From contig NC_062975.1 of the NCBI RefSeq assembly GCF_023078275.1, forward strand, positions 8,159,141 through 8,223,140: DNA of 64,000 nucleotides. The letters run 5' to 3'. Position numbers and translations under genes: made by a program. Each line of letters begins with the position of its first letter. Within the stretch, counting starts at the first letter, position 1. Positions 10,943 through 21,760 of the stretch are shown piece by piece. Below the pieces are notes generated by a model. That model saw only the letters and a program-made list of their open reading frames with translations. It ran no database searches and had not been told where the DNA came from. The stretch comes from Leguminivora glycinivorella. Lineage: Eukaryota; Arthropoda; Insecta; Lepidoptera; Tortricidae.

Positions 10943-11707
10943 TTACCTATATTTATTAATTTTGAGGGAATTTTGATTCTTCGGAATTTACTATTTGAGA
11001 AAATGATATTATTAGGTAAATATGATATGAATCTGAAACAAAGGCATTTGTTCAGTCCACTTGTGAGTATACACAAGGCTGTAAGAACAATAACCAATAC
11101 TGTAAAACGAATCATACAAAGACAAACTAAAACAAAATAATATATTGATATTGCTTTCGAAAGCAAGTAGCTAATAAAACGCCTACAATCTCGCATCAAA
11201 TTACAGTTTGGACTACTTGGTATACGCATATGATTCAGCTCAATGCCTTTTGTATGGTCCAAGCTAGCGAAAAAAAAGTTAAGTGAGATTTTTGTTTAGA
11301 TACTTATCATCTTTGCAGAAATTGAATCTTGTAATCAAAGTATTTGTTGTTAGGTACTAACAGCACGAAAAAAGCAAACCATCAATGATTAACAACGGCA
11401 TTAAAATGGTCAGAAAAAATTTGAGCTTTATTTAAAACTTGCTCAAACCGTGCTGAATGATAACATAAATACATTAAAAATCAACTCGTTCCATTACTGC
11501 AGTGTTGCCTTTTGTACATAGTGCAACATAAAATATAGAAAATAAATTAGGGCTTCCAATTTCTTCGGAATATTCACATGTATACTTTCATTCTACTAGT
11601 TTATGTCGTTTCGTACCTAACCTGACTCCACACTCTTCTAATAGTTGCAAAATTGCAAATGAAATTTAAATTTCCATAATCATTTATTATCTTTTATATT
11701 TTATAGG
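10943..11707. other. AT-rich spacer
   Basis: No supportable gene. The 107-codon minus-strand ORF at 10,939-11,262 has no recognisable domain and overlaps the Helitron end. Confidence 0.4.
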
Positions 11708-11838
11708 TACAGTCACCGGCATAAATAAGTGATGATTTTTTACCTTGTAGTTTTTAATCGTTTGACGATTTCGTATGACATTTCAAACACAACGTTAAAG
11801 TGACAAGGTACCATCACTTATTTATGCCGGTGACTGTA
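11708..11838. mobile_element. Mariner-type MITE, CAGTCACCGGC family, copy 1
   Basis: Inverted ends CAGTCACCGGCATAAATAAG / CTTATTTATGCCGGTGACTG are flanked by TA on both sides. This matches the TA duplication of Tc1/mariner-type elements. A second copy lies at 49,159-49,263. Confidence 0.85.
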
Positions 11839-11867
11839 CGATTTTTATATCAGCCCATATTGCGTAC

Positions 11868-12330
11868 AAACTATTTTTTTATTATTATTGAGAGCCTGCG
11901 ATGTCCCACTGCTGGGCAAAGGCCTCCCCCGCTTTTTCTCTCCCGGTTTTGAGCAGTCCTCAGCCATTCTTTCAAAAAGGAGTCCTACTCGTTCCGCCAC
12001 CGCATACATGGTCTGCCGGGTCCCCGTTTTGGCCTGGGCTGCCACTCTGTGGTAATCTTGGCCCATAGCTCGTTCGGCATTCGGCAGACATGACCTGCCC
12101 AGTCCCACTTCAGCTTGGCCGCTTTCCGAAGTACGTCGACTATTTTTGTTCTGGAGCGCTCCGGATACGATCCATTAACTTCATACCTAATATGCTGTGC
12201 TCCATAGCTCACTGACAAGCCCCGAGTTTGGACCTCTAACTCGCCGTCAAAGACCAAGTTTGTGCACCGTAGGTGAGAATTGCATACGCACATACAAACT
12301 ACTAAGAACAAAATTAAATAAATTATACCC
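11868..12330 (-). pseudogene. RTE-type retrotransposon ORF C-terminus, broken
   Basis: Read on the minus strand, the sequence encodes a tail containing SRTKIVDVLRKAAKLKWDWA, then GHVCRM, EWQPR, RGRPCMRW and, in another frame, the EAFAQQWDIAG-type ending that precedes a run of AATAAT. These are hallmarks of the C-terminus of RTE-like endonuclease/reverse transcriptases common in Lepidoptera. Frameshifts split it over two overlapping frames (ORFs at 11,845-12,108 and 11,985-12,356), so it is a dead 5'-truncated copy. Confidence 0.75.
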
Positions 12331-12559
12331 CACTGTAATCGCTGCGCGCTCTGCACTTAGGACACAACGAAAGGTATCCTGAATTATTTAATATCCAATC
12401 GGTGGGCCGTATTGTAGTACTGCCGCACAACTAAATGTATTATATTGGAGAAACGGGCCCGTTCCATCGTTACCTTATTTTGCTAACTGATATTATTGTA
12501 AGCTATCTTGCGGAAGATCAGTGATAAATTGCTACAAAATTTATGAATGTGTAGCGAAT
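12331..12559. other. Spacer
   Basis: No gene or recognised repeat. Confidence 0.35.
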
Positions 12560-12795
12560 GTGTGCTCAACCATATAACACATTGATTTAGAAACTGTATA
12601 AAGTTAAATTAATAATAATACCTAAATCCTTACCTACATTTACTTAAACGCAATACGACGCGAAATAAATGTGCTCTGCTCAACCATATAACACATTGGT
12701 TTAGACGGTCAACTGAATCTCAAAATGCTGAAATGTAAAGTAATAAATTAATAATAATACCTAAATCCTTACCTACATTTACTTAAATGCAATTT
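12560..12795. repeat. Tandem duplication of ~115 bp
   Basis: CTCAACCATATAACACATTG and TAATAATACCTAAATCCTTA each occur twice in the same order. The two units differ in their middle segment. Confidence 0.8.
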
Positions 12796-12854
12796 GTAAA
12801 ATTATGAATAGTGAACGGATTTCAGACACATATATACTTCCTCTTAATGCGAGA

Positions 12855-13104
12855 GGGCTAATAGACTATACTTAACATAAAATATTTTATGCAGTGCACC
12901 AAATAAAGCACCACATAATTAGAAGAAAAATATGGACAGTAGTTATTTTTAATCATAATTTCTATTTAATAAGTGAAAGAGAAAGATATAAAGTAAATGA
13001 ATTGACCGTGACGTCACTCCTCAGCATTTCATAGTAATTCCATATTAGCAAATCGTTTTGACAGTACTTAAAAAGGAGCTGATTTGACTAGTAGGAAAGT
13101 AGCC
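12855..13104 (-). mobile_element. MITE, GGCTAGTTTCCTA family, copy 2
   Basis: Reverse copy of the element at 3,421 and 45,669. It keeps the GTGACGTCACTCCTCAG interior and the ACTAGTAGGAAAGTAGCC end. The left end is eroded. Confidence 0.8.
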
Positions 13105-13546
13105 TATTTCCCCATTCAAGTCCAAAGCGAGTTGGAAATTTCACATACTTATAGGTACCTACACGTTTAAACATTGTGAATATTATGAAGGTTTCTTCAT
13201 GATGTTTTCTAACACCGAAAACATATTTACCAGTCAATTTTGTTCTGTATCAAATTATATTTAAATAACTGTAGGCAATCCTCTTTAAATTCCATTCTAT
13301 CTAATAAATTCATAAGAAGAGTTACGTAAACAGAGACCCAGCTAAGAACGCTCAGCAAACCGAGTCATTCCGGTATTGCTAGCGCAAACAAAGACGACAC
13401 CAAGTGCTCTTCAACTTTACATTCTTAGGAGCCTTCGTAGCTGCGGGAAATGTGCATGATTATTTCCTTGTTATTAAAATATTCTTAGAAATATTTTTAT
13501 TTTAGTTAAATAATTGGTTTGTCAAATCGTAAAAATGAAATAAAAA
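13105..13546. other. AT-rich spacer
   Basis: No supportable feature. Confidence 0.35.
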
Positions 13547-13649
13547 AATTACAAAGAAAAAATTACACAAAGAAAAAAATACACAAAGAAAAAATTACAC
13601 AAAGAAAAAATTACACAAAGAAAAAATTACACAAAGAAAAAATTACACA
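13547..13649 (+). repeat. 16-bp minisatellite
   Basis: About six to seven copies of ATTACACAAAGAAAAA with one-base length variation. The lysine-rich 70-codon ORF at 13,519-13,731 is its translation and is not a gene. Confidence 0.9.
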
Positions 13650-13974
13650 GCAAATTTACCAAAATCTCAAGTGTCCAGAGGTGGGGCCTAAAACTGCTCG
13701 ACCATTTGGTCACTGTGGACCAAATTGGTGATGGTGGTGTACTCATTGCCAGGAATAATAAAATGATTGTTCTAAGGACCTGCTGGTGATACAATTGGTG
13801 CAAAGGTTTCCCTCACACTTGACGCATTACCACGTTTTGGAAACCCCTGCAGCCCTGCCAGCATTCTTGTCATCTCACTTTCCCAGTTCCCAAAAAGTAA
13901 ATTATTGACTTTTATGATATAACAACCATGACAGGTAACTCGAAAAACAACTAAGTGACTCACCAACACAAAAA

Positions 13975-14112
13975 TATACATCATCATCATCATCATCATT
14001 TCAGCCATTAATCGCCCACTGCTTAGTATAGGCCTCCCTTCGTGTACGTGGGCAAGTCTCCTCCAGAAGTGCCCCTCAGTTTTTCGAATGTCGTCCACCC
14101 AACGAGCCAAAA
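13975..14112 (-). mobile_element. RTE-type LINE 3' end with TGA repeats
   Basis: The minus strand encodes ARWVDDIRKTEGHFWRRLAH and continues HEGRPILSSGRLMAEMM into a (GAT)n tail (ATC repeat on plus at 13,979-13,999). A plus-strand copy is at 59,095-59,235. This is the recurrent 5'-truncated tail of a lepidopteran non-LTR family. Confidence 0.7.
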
Positions 14113-14641
14113 TATACATATGTAGGTACAACAAGTAGGTAAATATAAACATTATAAAAATTTACAAAATTCATATCGTGTTTTAGAACTACATGAAACG
14201 AGTGATTTATAAATATTTATTTTATTTGAAATACAATGCGACGCAATATATCTCAGAAGAGACGCTGACGGGCGAATTTCGTTCGATCGGGCCAGACATT
14301 GCAATCTCGGCGGGTTATAACTAGTCGTATAAATTTTAATGCCTGTTTACCACATATATTGCAATTGCACGGATGCACTGGCTTCCGTGCAGCTCAGTAC
14401 AGTACGTGTCCTTGTGAAATATACATGTTCCTTCATACATTCTTATCGAATATTGGACGTATGATAATTACTCGTATGTAGGTATATGAATTTATAAGTA
14501 AGTACAATGGTACTACGTCATGCTCATTCGTGAAACTTTCCTGCATGCATTCAAGCAGAAAGTTGTTGTATGATGCAAATTATAGATTGGACATTGAGTT
14601 TAAATTATCGATAGCTACATAGATACATTGGGATATGATTA
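14113..14641. other. AT-rich spacer
   Basis: No supportable gene. The 60-codon ORF at 14,299-14,481 has no signature. Confidence 0.35.
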
Positions 14642-14848
14642 TCCATCCTAATATTATAAATGGGAAAGTGTGTGTGTCTGTTTGTTTGTCCGTCTTTCAC
14701 GGCAAAACGGAGCGACGAGATGACGTGATTTTTTAAGTGGAGATAGGAGATTTTAGAGAGGATTTAAGGAGAGATAGTAGAGATGGAGAGTGACATAGGC
14801 TACTTTTTGTCTCTTTCTAACGCGAGCGAAGCCGCGGGCAAAAGCTAG
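14642..14848 (+). mobile_element. Helitron-like repeat, copy 4
   Basis: It begins TCCATCCTAATATTATAAAT after A and ends with the hairpin CGCGAGCGAAGCCGCGGG then CAAAAGCTAG followed by T. This is the best-preserved copy in the window. A short local duplication (GGAGATAGGAGATTTTAGAG) sits mid-element. Confidence 0.85.
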
Positions 14849-15047
14849 TGTTTGATATTTTAAATATATTAATTTAGTCCTTGCATTGGAGTGGTAATTT
14901 TTTTTTGTATTTTACTATGTGGCAAAATCTGTTTAATCCTCGCAAAAAACCTCCGAAACCTCGAAAACCTCAAAATTCTACATTTCGTTGTAACACTACC
15001 TACCATTAAAATTTTGTAATTTTTACCACGAGCGGCAAACAACTAAT

Positions 15048-16035
15048 GTAAAATACCCTATAATGGACGGTGATGCCATTATGGACAAAAAACACAAATC
15101 CTTAAAAATAAGTATCTAAAATTAGTTTCTAAAAACTGACGGCAATGTACCATAAACTAGAGTTGTAGAACTGTTTAATTTCGAACTTTCAATTAATTCG
15201 GTTATTTCTGAAGGATTTGGCGGCAAGGTAAAATTCACCAGTTTACTGAAAAAAATATCAAGACGAATTCTTAGTAATGTTGCTAAGAGAGTTGAGTTCA
15301 TGTAAAAAAAAATACTCTGTGTAAACTTGAATGAGTTTTACTTACTGCATTAAGCATGAGATAAGGGGTAAAGGAGCACTAAGAAAGGAATTTTCAAAAT
15401 TCAAAGGGGGTCAAATGGGGGTTCAAAGTTTGTATGGGGAAACAAGATTAGTTTGCCTATTTTATTCGAAACTTCACAGGAAGATTCCGGAAAACTATAT
15501 GATGGACAAGGAACAATTTATTTTACTCCTAGTTTGTATAAAATTGCTCATTGAGTATCAGTTGGCTTTAAAAGATTTATTTAAAAAAATAGCGTTATTT
15601 TGCGAGTGTCCATTACTGGAACCGGAAAACTGCGTACCTCCTATGATGGACAAGGAACAATTTACAAAACCAAAATTTACAAGAAACAATCCTATGTATA
15701 ACCAAAACTAATTTTATTTATGGCATATAAAATTGACTCATTGAGTATCAGTTGGCTTTAAAAGTAAAAATTTAAATTTATTTCACTTTCCATAATGGGG
15801 GATCCAATACTGGAGAACTGCCGTCCATGATTGGAGAAAAAACACCGTTTTAATTTGTTAACTATGAAGAAACCAATAGGAGTATTTATTCTGTAATAGG
15901 CTTGAAATGTAAAAGAAGGATAGGACATTCAAGATAAAACACGCTTAGCGGTAGAATTTTTACATTTATCAGTGAAATATCAAAAACAGGCGAAATTTTT
16001 TCTTAAACTGTCCATGATTACCCAATCATTACCTT
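15048..16035 (+). mobile_element. GGAC-motif element, linear copy
   Basis: Linear counterpart of the palindromic dimer at 1,527-2,905. It starts AAATACCCTATAATGGACGG and ends near AAACTGTCCATGATTACCCA. CCATNATGGAC-like motifs recur along it. The 126-codon ORF at 15,331-15,711 contains a short internal direct duplication (MMDKEQF twice) and a segment partly conserved in the 1.9-kb copy (ALFCECPLLEPENCVPPMMD). That similarity may be repeat identity rather than coding constraint. Confidence 0.7.
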
Positions 16036-16242
16036 ATTCTCGAACTTCGTAGAGTTACATTATCATCAGAAATAAGCACAACGAACAAATTACTAAAGAA
16101 ACACTGGTTAACAGTCATAAGTGTTTATTAAAGTTGTGTTTACGGATGCGAAAGTTGCCTACACAGCCGAGGTGCCCTGAAAGGACGCATCCGCGTTTAT
16201 ATCGCTTCCGTTCAGCAACCAGGCAAACAGCTACTAACCTCT

Positions 16243-16390
16243 GCGTAGCCGAATGCACAAACGCTCACGAAACGAAACGCTCGTAGATATCTATCTCTAT
16301 CGCTTTTGCGTATTGGCGCGACAGAGCCAGATTACCTTTCGCGGCGTTTCGTTTTCGTTTCGCGTCGTAGAAATGCTATTCGGCTACGGG
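16243..16390 (+). mobile_element. GCCGAATGG-family MITE
   Basis: Canonical copy. It runs from CGTAGCCGAATGCACAAACG through CTCGTAGATATCTATCTCTA and TGGCGCGACAGAGCCAGA to AATGCTATTCGGCTACGGG. The ends form an imperfect inverted repeat. This is the most abundant family in the window. Confidence 0.8.
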
Positions 16391-16628
16391 CACAGATCAC
16401 AAAAAAGCCTATACCACAAGTATCATGAGCTTTTAACATGTTACTCGATACAGAAAATGATAATTATTTGTTGTAGATATGGAGAAAGTTAACGCGCCCT
16501 CAAATGGTTACTTACTAGGACCAAAACTATATAGTTCGCCGGACAATATAGACCAGCGGTTTGTTGGCACAGGGTACGTAGACAAATGCACAAATGCTTT
16601 CGATAATATCGTAATCCTAGCTATCTCA
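16391..16628. other. Spacer between two MITE copies
   Basis: No gene is recognised. The short ORFs here derive from the adjacent MITEs. Confidence 0.35.
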
Positions 16629-16782
16629 GGGTGGCTAGCCGAATGGCACAATCGCTCACGAAACGCTCACGAAACGAAGCGCTAGTAGATATCTATCTCT
16701 ATCGCGCTTGCGTATTGGCGCGACAGAGCCAGCGGCGTATCGCTTTCGTTTGGCGTCGGAGAAATGCCATTCGGCTACGGGG
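16629..16782 (+). mobile_element. GCCGAATGG-family MITE
   Basis: Second copy in the same orientation 240 bp downstream. It has an internal duplication of CGCTCACGAAA and lacks a ~12-bp piece of the CTACCTTTCGCGG block. Confidence 0.8.
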
Positions 16783-17221
16783 CCTGTGGCCCTTCGGTAT
16801 TGACGTACGTAACGTAAACCATTAAGTACCTAACTTTCATAATTCGTAGAAAAGCAGCAATGAATGTTGGCATTGGTATTAGAAATATTTAAAATAATTA
16901 TGTAGACGTCTTTATCCCCAGGGCAAATTAATTATTTTGTCAGGAACAACACTGATGCCAGGTCTGTAGAAGAGGTAAGATTTAATTTGCTCAAGATTAA
17001 TATAACCTAATAGAAAAGGTACAAATATTGATTAAATTGTTTCAAATTTTAGTGCTCACAACTTTTACAGCATCCAAATAAACTTTGTTTCAGCGCATCT
17101 CATCAAACTGAAAGCCTTTACGATCGGAACATTCGTCTTGTACATATTTTATTGCAATCACTTTGTCTTCTTTGCGTCGTTCATCCAAATAATTTTCTTG
17201 CTTACTATATATACACATATA
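16783..17221. other. AT-rich spacer
   Basis: No supportable feature. Confidence 0.35.
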
Positions 17222-17641
17222 TTATATACATAAACTTATGCCTGTATTCCGAAAAGGCAGATCATATAAAACTGCTTAAGTTTCAGTGCCACTCTTATGA
17301 CACAATTTCAATAGCCGATAACTCGTTTGGTATACAGCATACGGGGAGTCCCCAAAGGCGAGATAACAACCAATGAAAGTGGTGCAGTTTAAATACATAC
17401 ATACATACATACAATCACGCCTGTATCCCATAAAGAGGTAGGCAGAGCACATGAAACTACTGAAGCTTCAGGGCCACTCTTGGCAAATAAGGGGTTGAAA
17501 GAAAACGAAATTGTGACATTGCAGTGACAGGTTGCCAGCCTCTCGCCTACGCCACAATTTAACCCAAATTCCATAGTCGCCTTCTACGACACCCACGGGA
17601 AGAAAGGGGGTGGTGAAATTCTTAACCCGTCACCACACAGG
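17222..17641 (+). repeat. CCTGTAT/GCCACTCTTGGCAA lepidopteran repeat, partial then full copy
   Basis: A partial copy (17,222-17,300) and a full copy (17,393-17,641) of a non-coding repeat: an (ATAC)n start, CACGCCTGTATCCC, CAGGGCCACTCTTGGCAA, TGACAGGTTGCCAGCCT and a GTGGTGAAATTCTTAACCCG end. Between them lies one inverted unit of the window-start array (17,335-17,390). Related fragments occur at 18,080-18,240 and 58,208-58,400. Confidence 0.75.
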
Positions 17642-17664
17642 CAACCAGCAGGCAGGTGCAAATT

Positions 17665-17740
17665 AATTGGTCGTTAACTCGTTCAGTATGCAGCATACGT
17701 GGACTCCCCGCTGGCGAAATAAGTAACAACCAATGAAAGT
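17665..17740 (-). repeat. Inverted unit of the window-start tandem family
   Basis: It contains CAGCATACGTGGACTCCCCG and AACAACCAATGAAAGT, the reverse complement of the 1-190 unit. Confidence 0.75.
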
Positions 17741-18067
17741 TTAATTTCCCCGAATGCGGGCCCTGTGGCACGCGTTCCAGAAATCTCTTGCACCCCGAAT
17801 GCGGGCTATCGACTAATGAAAACGTTTCCCCGAATGCGGGCCCTGTGGCACGCGTTCCAGAAATCTCTCGCACCCCGAATGCGGACCCTATCGACTAATG
17901 AAAACGTTTTCCCGAATGCGGGCCCTGTGGCACGCGTTCCAGTAATCTCTCGTACCCCGAATGCGGACCCTAATATCGACTAATGTAAAAGTTTCCCCGA
18001 ATGCGGGCCCAGTGGCAAGCGTTCCAGAAATCTCTCGTACCCTGCATGCGGGCCCTATCGACTAATT
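17741..18067 (+). repeat. Minisatellite, four ~80-85 bp units
   Basis: Units start CGAATGCGGGCCC at 17,751, 17,831, 17,913 and 17,998. Each contains TGGCACGCGTTCCAG and ends ATCGACTAATGAAAACGTTT. The last phrase also occurs in the 1-190 array, linking the two families. Overlapping ORFs on both strands are translations of the array. Confidence 0.9.
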
Positions 18068-18079
18068 AATCGCGCCATA

Positions 18080-18240
18080 TAGCAACTGGGGTTGAAAGAA
18101 AATAAAATTGAGATATTGCAGTCACAGGTATAGTCTATCGCCAACACCACAATTGAACCTATTATACCCATACCCCAAAGTCGGCTTCTACGGCACCCAT
18201 GGGAAGACAGGGTGTGGTAAAAACTCATCACCCCACAGGA
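18080..18240 (+). repeat. Fragment of the GCCACTCTTGGCAA repeat
   Basis: It shares GGGGTTGAAAGAAAA, the CACAATTGAACC block, and CTTCTACGGCACCCATGGGA with the full copy at 17,393-17,641. Confidence 0.7.
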
Positions 18241-18510
18241 AAACGTGGAACAACATATATTGCAGTCTATTGAAAGTAAAATATAACCTATTCAGGTTTC
18301 AAAAATGTATTTCAAATGTAATGGTTATGAGAAGGGGTAGGAAGACTTGAAAGGGTCAAAGTCCCCTTTACTTACAAGTTACAAATGGGTCGTACGTTGC
18401 TGGAGTGTTTGTAGCGGAACGGTTCGCCGGAATACTTTAAGCCGGTACGAGCGTGTTCGAGTCCGTAACTTGTGTCGCGAGTAACGCAGTTGTAGTATCG
18501 GTATCCGTGA

Positions 18511-18612
18511 CTAACTGCCGACCTAGCCAAATGACAATCGTTGACGCCAGACGCCGATTGAAACGCAGTCTGACTCTGTCGTGCCAATACGGTGTCATAG
18601 TAATATCGTAGG
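18511..18612. mobile_element. GCCGAATGG-family MITE fragment
   Basis: A diverged variant (CTAGCCAAATGACAATCG, then GACGCCAGACGCCGATTGAA, then CTCTGTCGTGCCAATACG). Confidence 0.6.
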
Positions 18613-18615
18613 TAA

Positions 18616-18770
18616 AAACACACCTCGGACACTGGCGGCCAAATATATTATGGAGGCGCTTTCCTAGCACACAGTCTAAGCTCGCGTAGGTGAACGCGTA
18701 ATAAGCTTGTATGAGTAAAATCTAAGCTCTCACGAATTTTAAGACAAAGGTCTTTATTATACTGTGGTAA
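18616..18770. repeat. Second copy of the CTCGGACACTGG repeat
   Basis: It shares CACCTCGGACACTGGC, TCCTAGCACACAGTCTAAGC, GTAGGTGAACGCGTA and CTTTATTATACTGTG with 8,284-8,520. The middle part is deleted relative to that copy. Confidence 0.7.
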
Positions 18771-19831
18771 AGGCTACCAAAAAAATTGCTGGTTTGCGGT
18801 GTGCGTACACCAAAAGGGTATGTCATTATACTTATAGCAAACGACCTACGTCCCTGCGAAACGTCGCCTTATTGTTTTCCCACATTTGAATTGGAACGAT
18901 GCCGATCGGATGCCATTACATTCTTATACTCGTAGCCTTCATTTGTCAGAATTGAAATAAAAAAAAAAATTATGACGTCACCTTTACTGCAGCTTAAGGC
19001 AGGATAGGCTTTAGAGGTCCGATTGACTAAATTTGCTCCATGACAAAACAACCATATTTAAGTTTGTCAATTGTTAATTTATGGTCGGACCCACCTTATT
19101 CTTTATTTCATGGACTTCATAGTACTCTGTGCATGTTACATTAGAAATTACAAGTATATTTAAAAAAATTATATAAGGGTGCATAGGTCAGCAGTTCTCG
19201 AAAAGTTTGTACAAAAATTAAGGGAAAAGTTAAATTTGTTTTTATTAATTCCTATTTTGTTACCAAGATTTTGTTGATGAATTGAGATTTTATTAAGTTT
19301 TATTTCGTCATTAAGGTTCTAGTTCTAGTATCTATATTTTCTTAATTATAACAATTATCCTGTATATATCTTACGAAAGTCGAATTATATTACTAAATGT
19401 TGTAGGATAATTAAAATTTGCTGATTTTTTGACGGGAATTGCTGAGGTATAAAATATTAAAATATGATTCCACAATACTACTTAGTATTGTCCAAGCGGA
19501 CGCAAAGATAGATTACACGGAGACCCACCAAGTTTCTAAGTCTCTTTAACTTTACTTGTTTATTTATTAAAGTATCATTTATCTCAGCACGAAATTTCAG
19601 CTATCAACACGGACACGCGGCTTCCACAAAACTTTGTTCTTTATTTATCTTGTAGGCCTGCCACAGGATAAACAACGCGGGTTTTAACGTAGCTTACAAG
19701 CCAGGTGGATCATCCGTCTTTTTTTTACTATTATACCTATTTTCATTACAGAGAGAGAAAGAGCGATAGAGAGAGAGACGGTTAATCTACCTCGTGGCTG
19801 ACCGGGATATGTATATACCTTTAGGCCTAAC
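18771..19831. other. Unannotated region
   Basis: About 1 kb of AT-rich DNA with a (GAGA)n-like tract at 19,750-19,780. No gene is supportable. Confidence 0.4.
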
Positions 19832-20411
19832 TAGGGATTGCAATCCGGTCCTACGAATCAGGCCCCGTAGCTGAATGGCATTACTACGACGCGAAACGAA
19901 AACGAAAAGCCGCGGAAGATAGTCTGGCTCTGTCGCGAGTATCGCGCCAATACGCAAGAGCGATAGAGATAGATATCTACGAGCGTTTCGTTTCGTGAGC
20001 TTTTGTGCATTCGGCTACGCACACAGGTGATGCGGCCGTTTCCAGCACTTTTGAAGGGATATACTCACTTATACACACAAACACAGCATCTAATGGCGAA
20101 TGAAAACGTTTTAGATTTAGGTTTTTTTTTTAAATTATCTTTTAAGATTTCAAATGTCATTTTTACAATTTGTTGTAACTTTTAGCTGCAAAGTTTTATT
20201 TATTGTCAAATTTAATTTTTTTTTTTTTAGGTATGTAGTAAGTACCTAAGTGCTGAAATCTCTTTATTTACATGAACATATTTACATAATTATATAAGAA
20301 ACTAAGACTAAACTTAATTACCTTTGATATCCCAATATAAAACTGGATCTGGGCCGGCCGGATCCGACCGGATTATGACTATAATAAAAGCAATCCGGAT
20401 TGCAATCCCTA
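19832..20411. mobile_element. hAT-like TAGGGATTGCAATCCGG element, 580 bp
   Basis: Terminal inverted repeats TAGGGATTGCAATCCGG / CCGGATTGCAATCCCTA are identical to those of the element at 60,826-62,430. A GCCGAATGG MITE (19,861-20,022) is nested near the left end. Flanking 8-mers (GGCCTAAC, ATGCCTCC) do not match well, so the target duplication is decayed or the ends were rearranged. Confidence 0.75.
19861..20022 (-). mobile_element. GCCGAATGG-family MITE nested in hAT-like element
   Basis: A complete reverse copy: CCCCGTAGCTGAATGGCATT at left, AGAGCGATAGAGATAGATAT inside, TTTTGTGCATTCGGCTACG at right. Confidence 0.8.
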
Positions 20412-21289
20412 ATGCCTCCTGAAAGCCCATTAATAATTTCTTATCTGTTGAAAGTCGAACATAGTTGAAGTAGCGGCAATGAGATTCGCAACAAACTTGT
20501 AGCGAGCGAATTGTTTACAACTGGCGCTGATGGCAGATGTCGTGGCTAGAATAAATAAGTAGACTAAGTAGATATCTACTTTATCAAAGTACATAGAGAA
20601 ACTGATGCTTTATTTATTTATTAATAACCTATCGTAAAGATTTACTGAAAGCCTATAATTATATATAAATTTAAACCTTCTTCAAGTATTTCAGTTAAAA
20701 ATCAATAACATGTAGTTTTTGAGTTTATCGTGAACATACCTACCCACCCACCGTACTTTGTTTAAAAGGTGTAATATATATATATAATAACATAGTTATT
20801 TATCTATCTTTTATAATTATAAAACGGAGGCTGATTTCGCAACAATACGTAGTTTCTAATTCTGCAATTTAATACATACTATATAGTGTATTCTATAATA
20901 ATAACACAAACAATGCATAGTTTTAGCTCTTAATGTACCTATTTTTTCCTTTTTACCTATGTCACATGAATGTCCAATTGATATACTCTTTCATTTCAAA
21001 CACACAATGAAGTTACATTTAGAGCAAATAATTTTTAAGAAAAAAAAACCGCCGCTTTTGGGGTTCTGGTGAAAGATACTTGCGAATGTTGTTGATTATG
21101 TAGAAATGTGTAGGTATTTTTTAAAACTGCTTTTTATGTAAATCTTTGATTATTTGATGGAAACACAAATGAATATACGTATACCGTTAAGGTTTGAAGA
21201 GTTTTCTCAATTCCTCGTGAATCCGATATCCGATTATAAAAATCGAGCTTGACGAAATTTGAAAACTCAATATGTAAGCATAATAACAA
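20412..21289. other. AT-rich spacer with (TA)n
   Basis: No gene. A short (TA)n run lies at about 20,774-20,785. Confidence 0.4.
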
Positions 21290-21760
21290 AGAGAACAAAT
21301 AAATGTGACTGTTCTGAACTTAAATGCATGCTGTTCCACTATAAAAATACGAAAGTCACTATAAGTGTGCCGTTCAGATTTTAGGAGTTCCGTTCTGATC
21401 ATCATCAGAAATTCCACTGCACCAAATATCACTGTTTTGAACGTAAACGCAAGCTGTTCTTATAAAAATACCAAAGTCATTATAAGCGTGCCGTTCAGAT
21501 TTAAGGAGTTCCGTTCTGATCTTCATCAGCAGTTCCACTGCACCAAATGTCACTGTTCTGGACGTAAGTGCATGCTGTTCTTATAAAAATACCAAAGTCA
21601 CTATAAGTGTGCCGTTCAGATTTTAGGAGTTCCGTTCTGACCATCATCAGCAGTTCCACTGCACCAAATGTCACTGTTCCGGACGTAAATGCATGCTGTT
21701 CTTTTAAAAACACAAAAATCATTATATGTATACCTTTCAGATTTGAGGAGTTCCCTCGAT
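21290..21760 (-). repeat. Minisatellite of ~121-bp units, four copies
   Basis: ACTGTTCTGAACG-type starts fall at about 21,308, 21,431, 21,552 and 21,673. Units include GCATGCTGTTCTTATAAAAA, GTGCCGTTCAGATTT, AGGAGTTCCGTTCTGA and CAGTTCCACTGCACCAAATG. The minus strand stays open across unit boundaries (a 108-codon ORF at 21,501-21,827) in overlapping frames. I regard this as repeat-driven and not a gene. Confidence 0.85.

Noticed and set aside
13979..13999. CRISPR-like or regulatory short tandem repeats
   Set aside because: This is an (ATC)n microsatellite tail of a LINE fragment. There is no spacer structure anywhere, and the DNA is eukaryotic.
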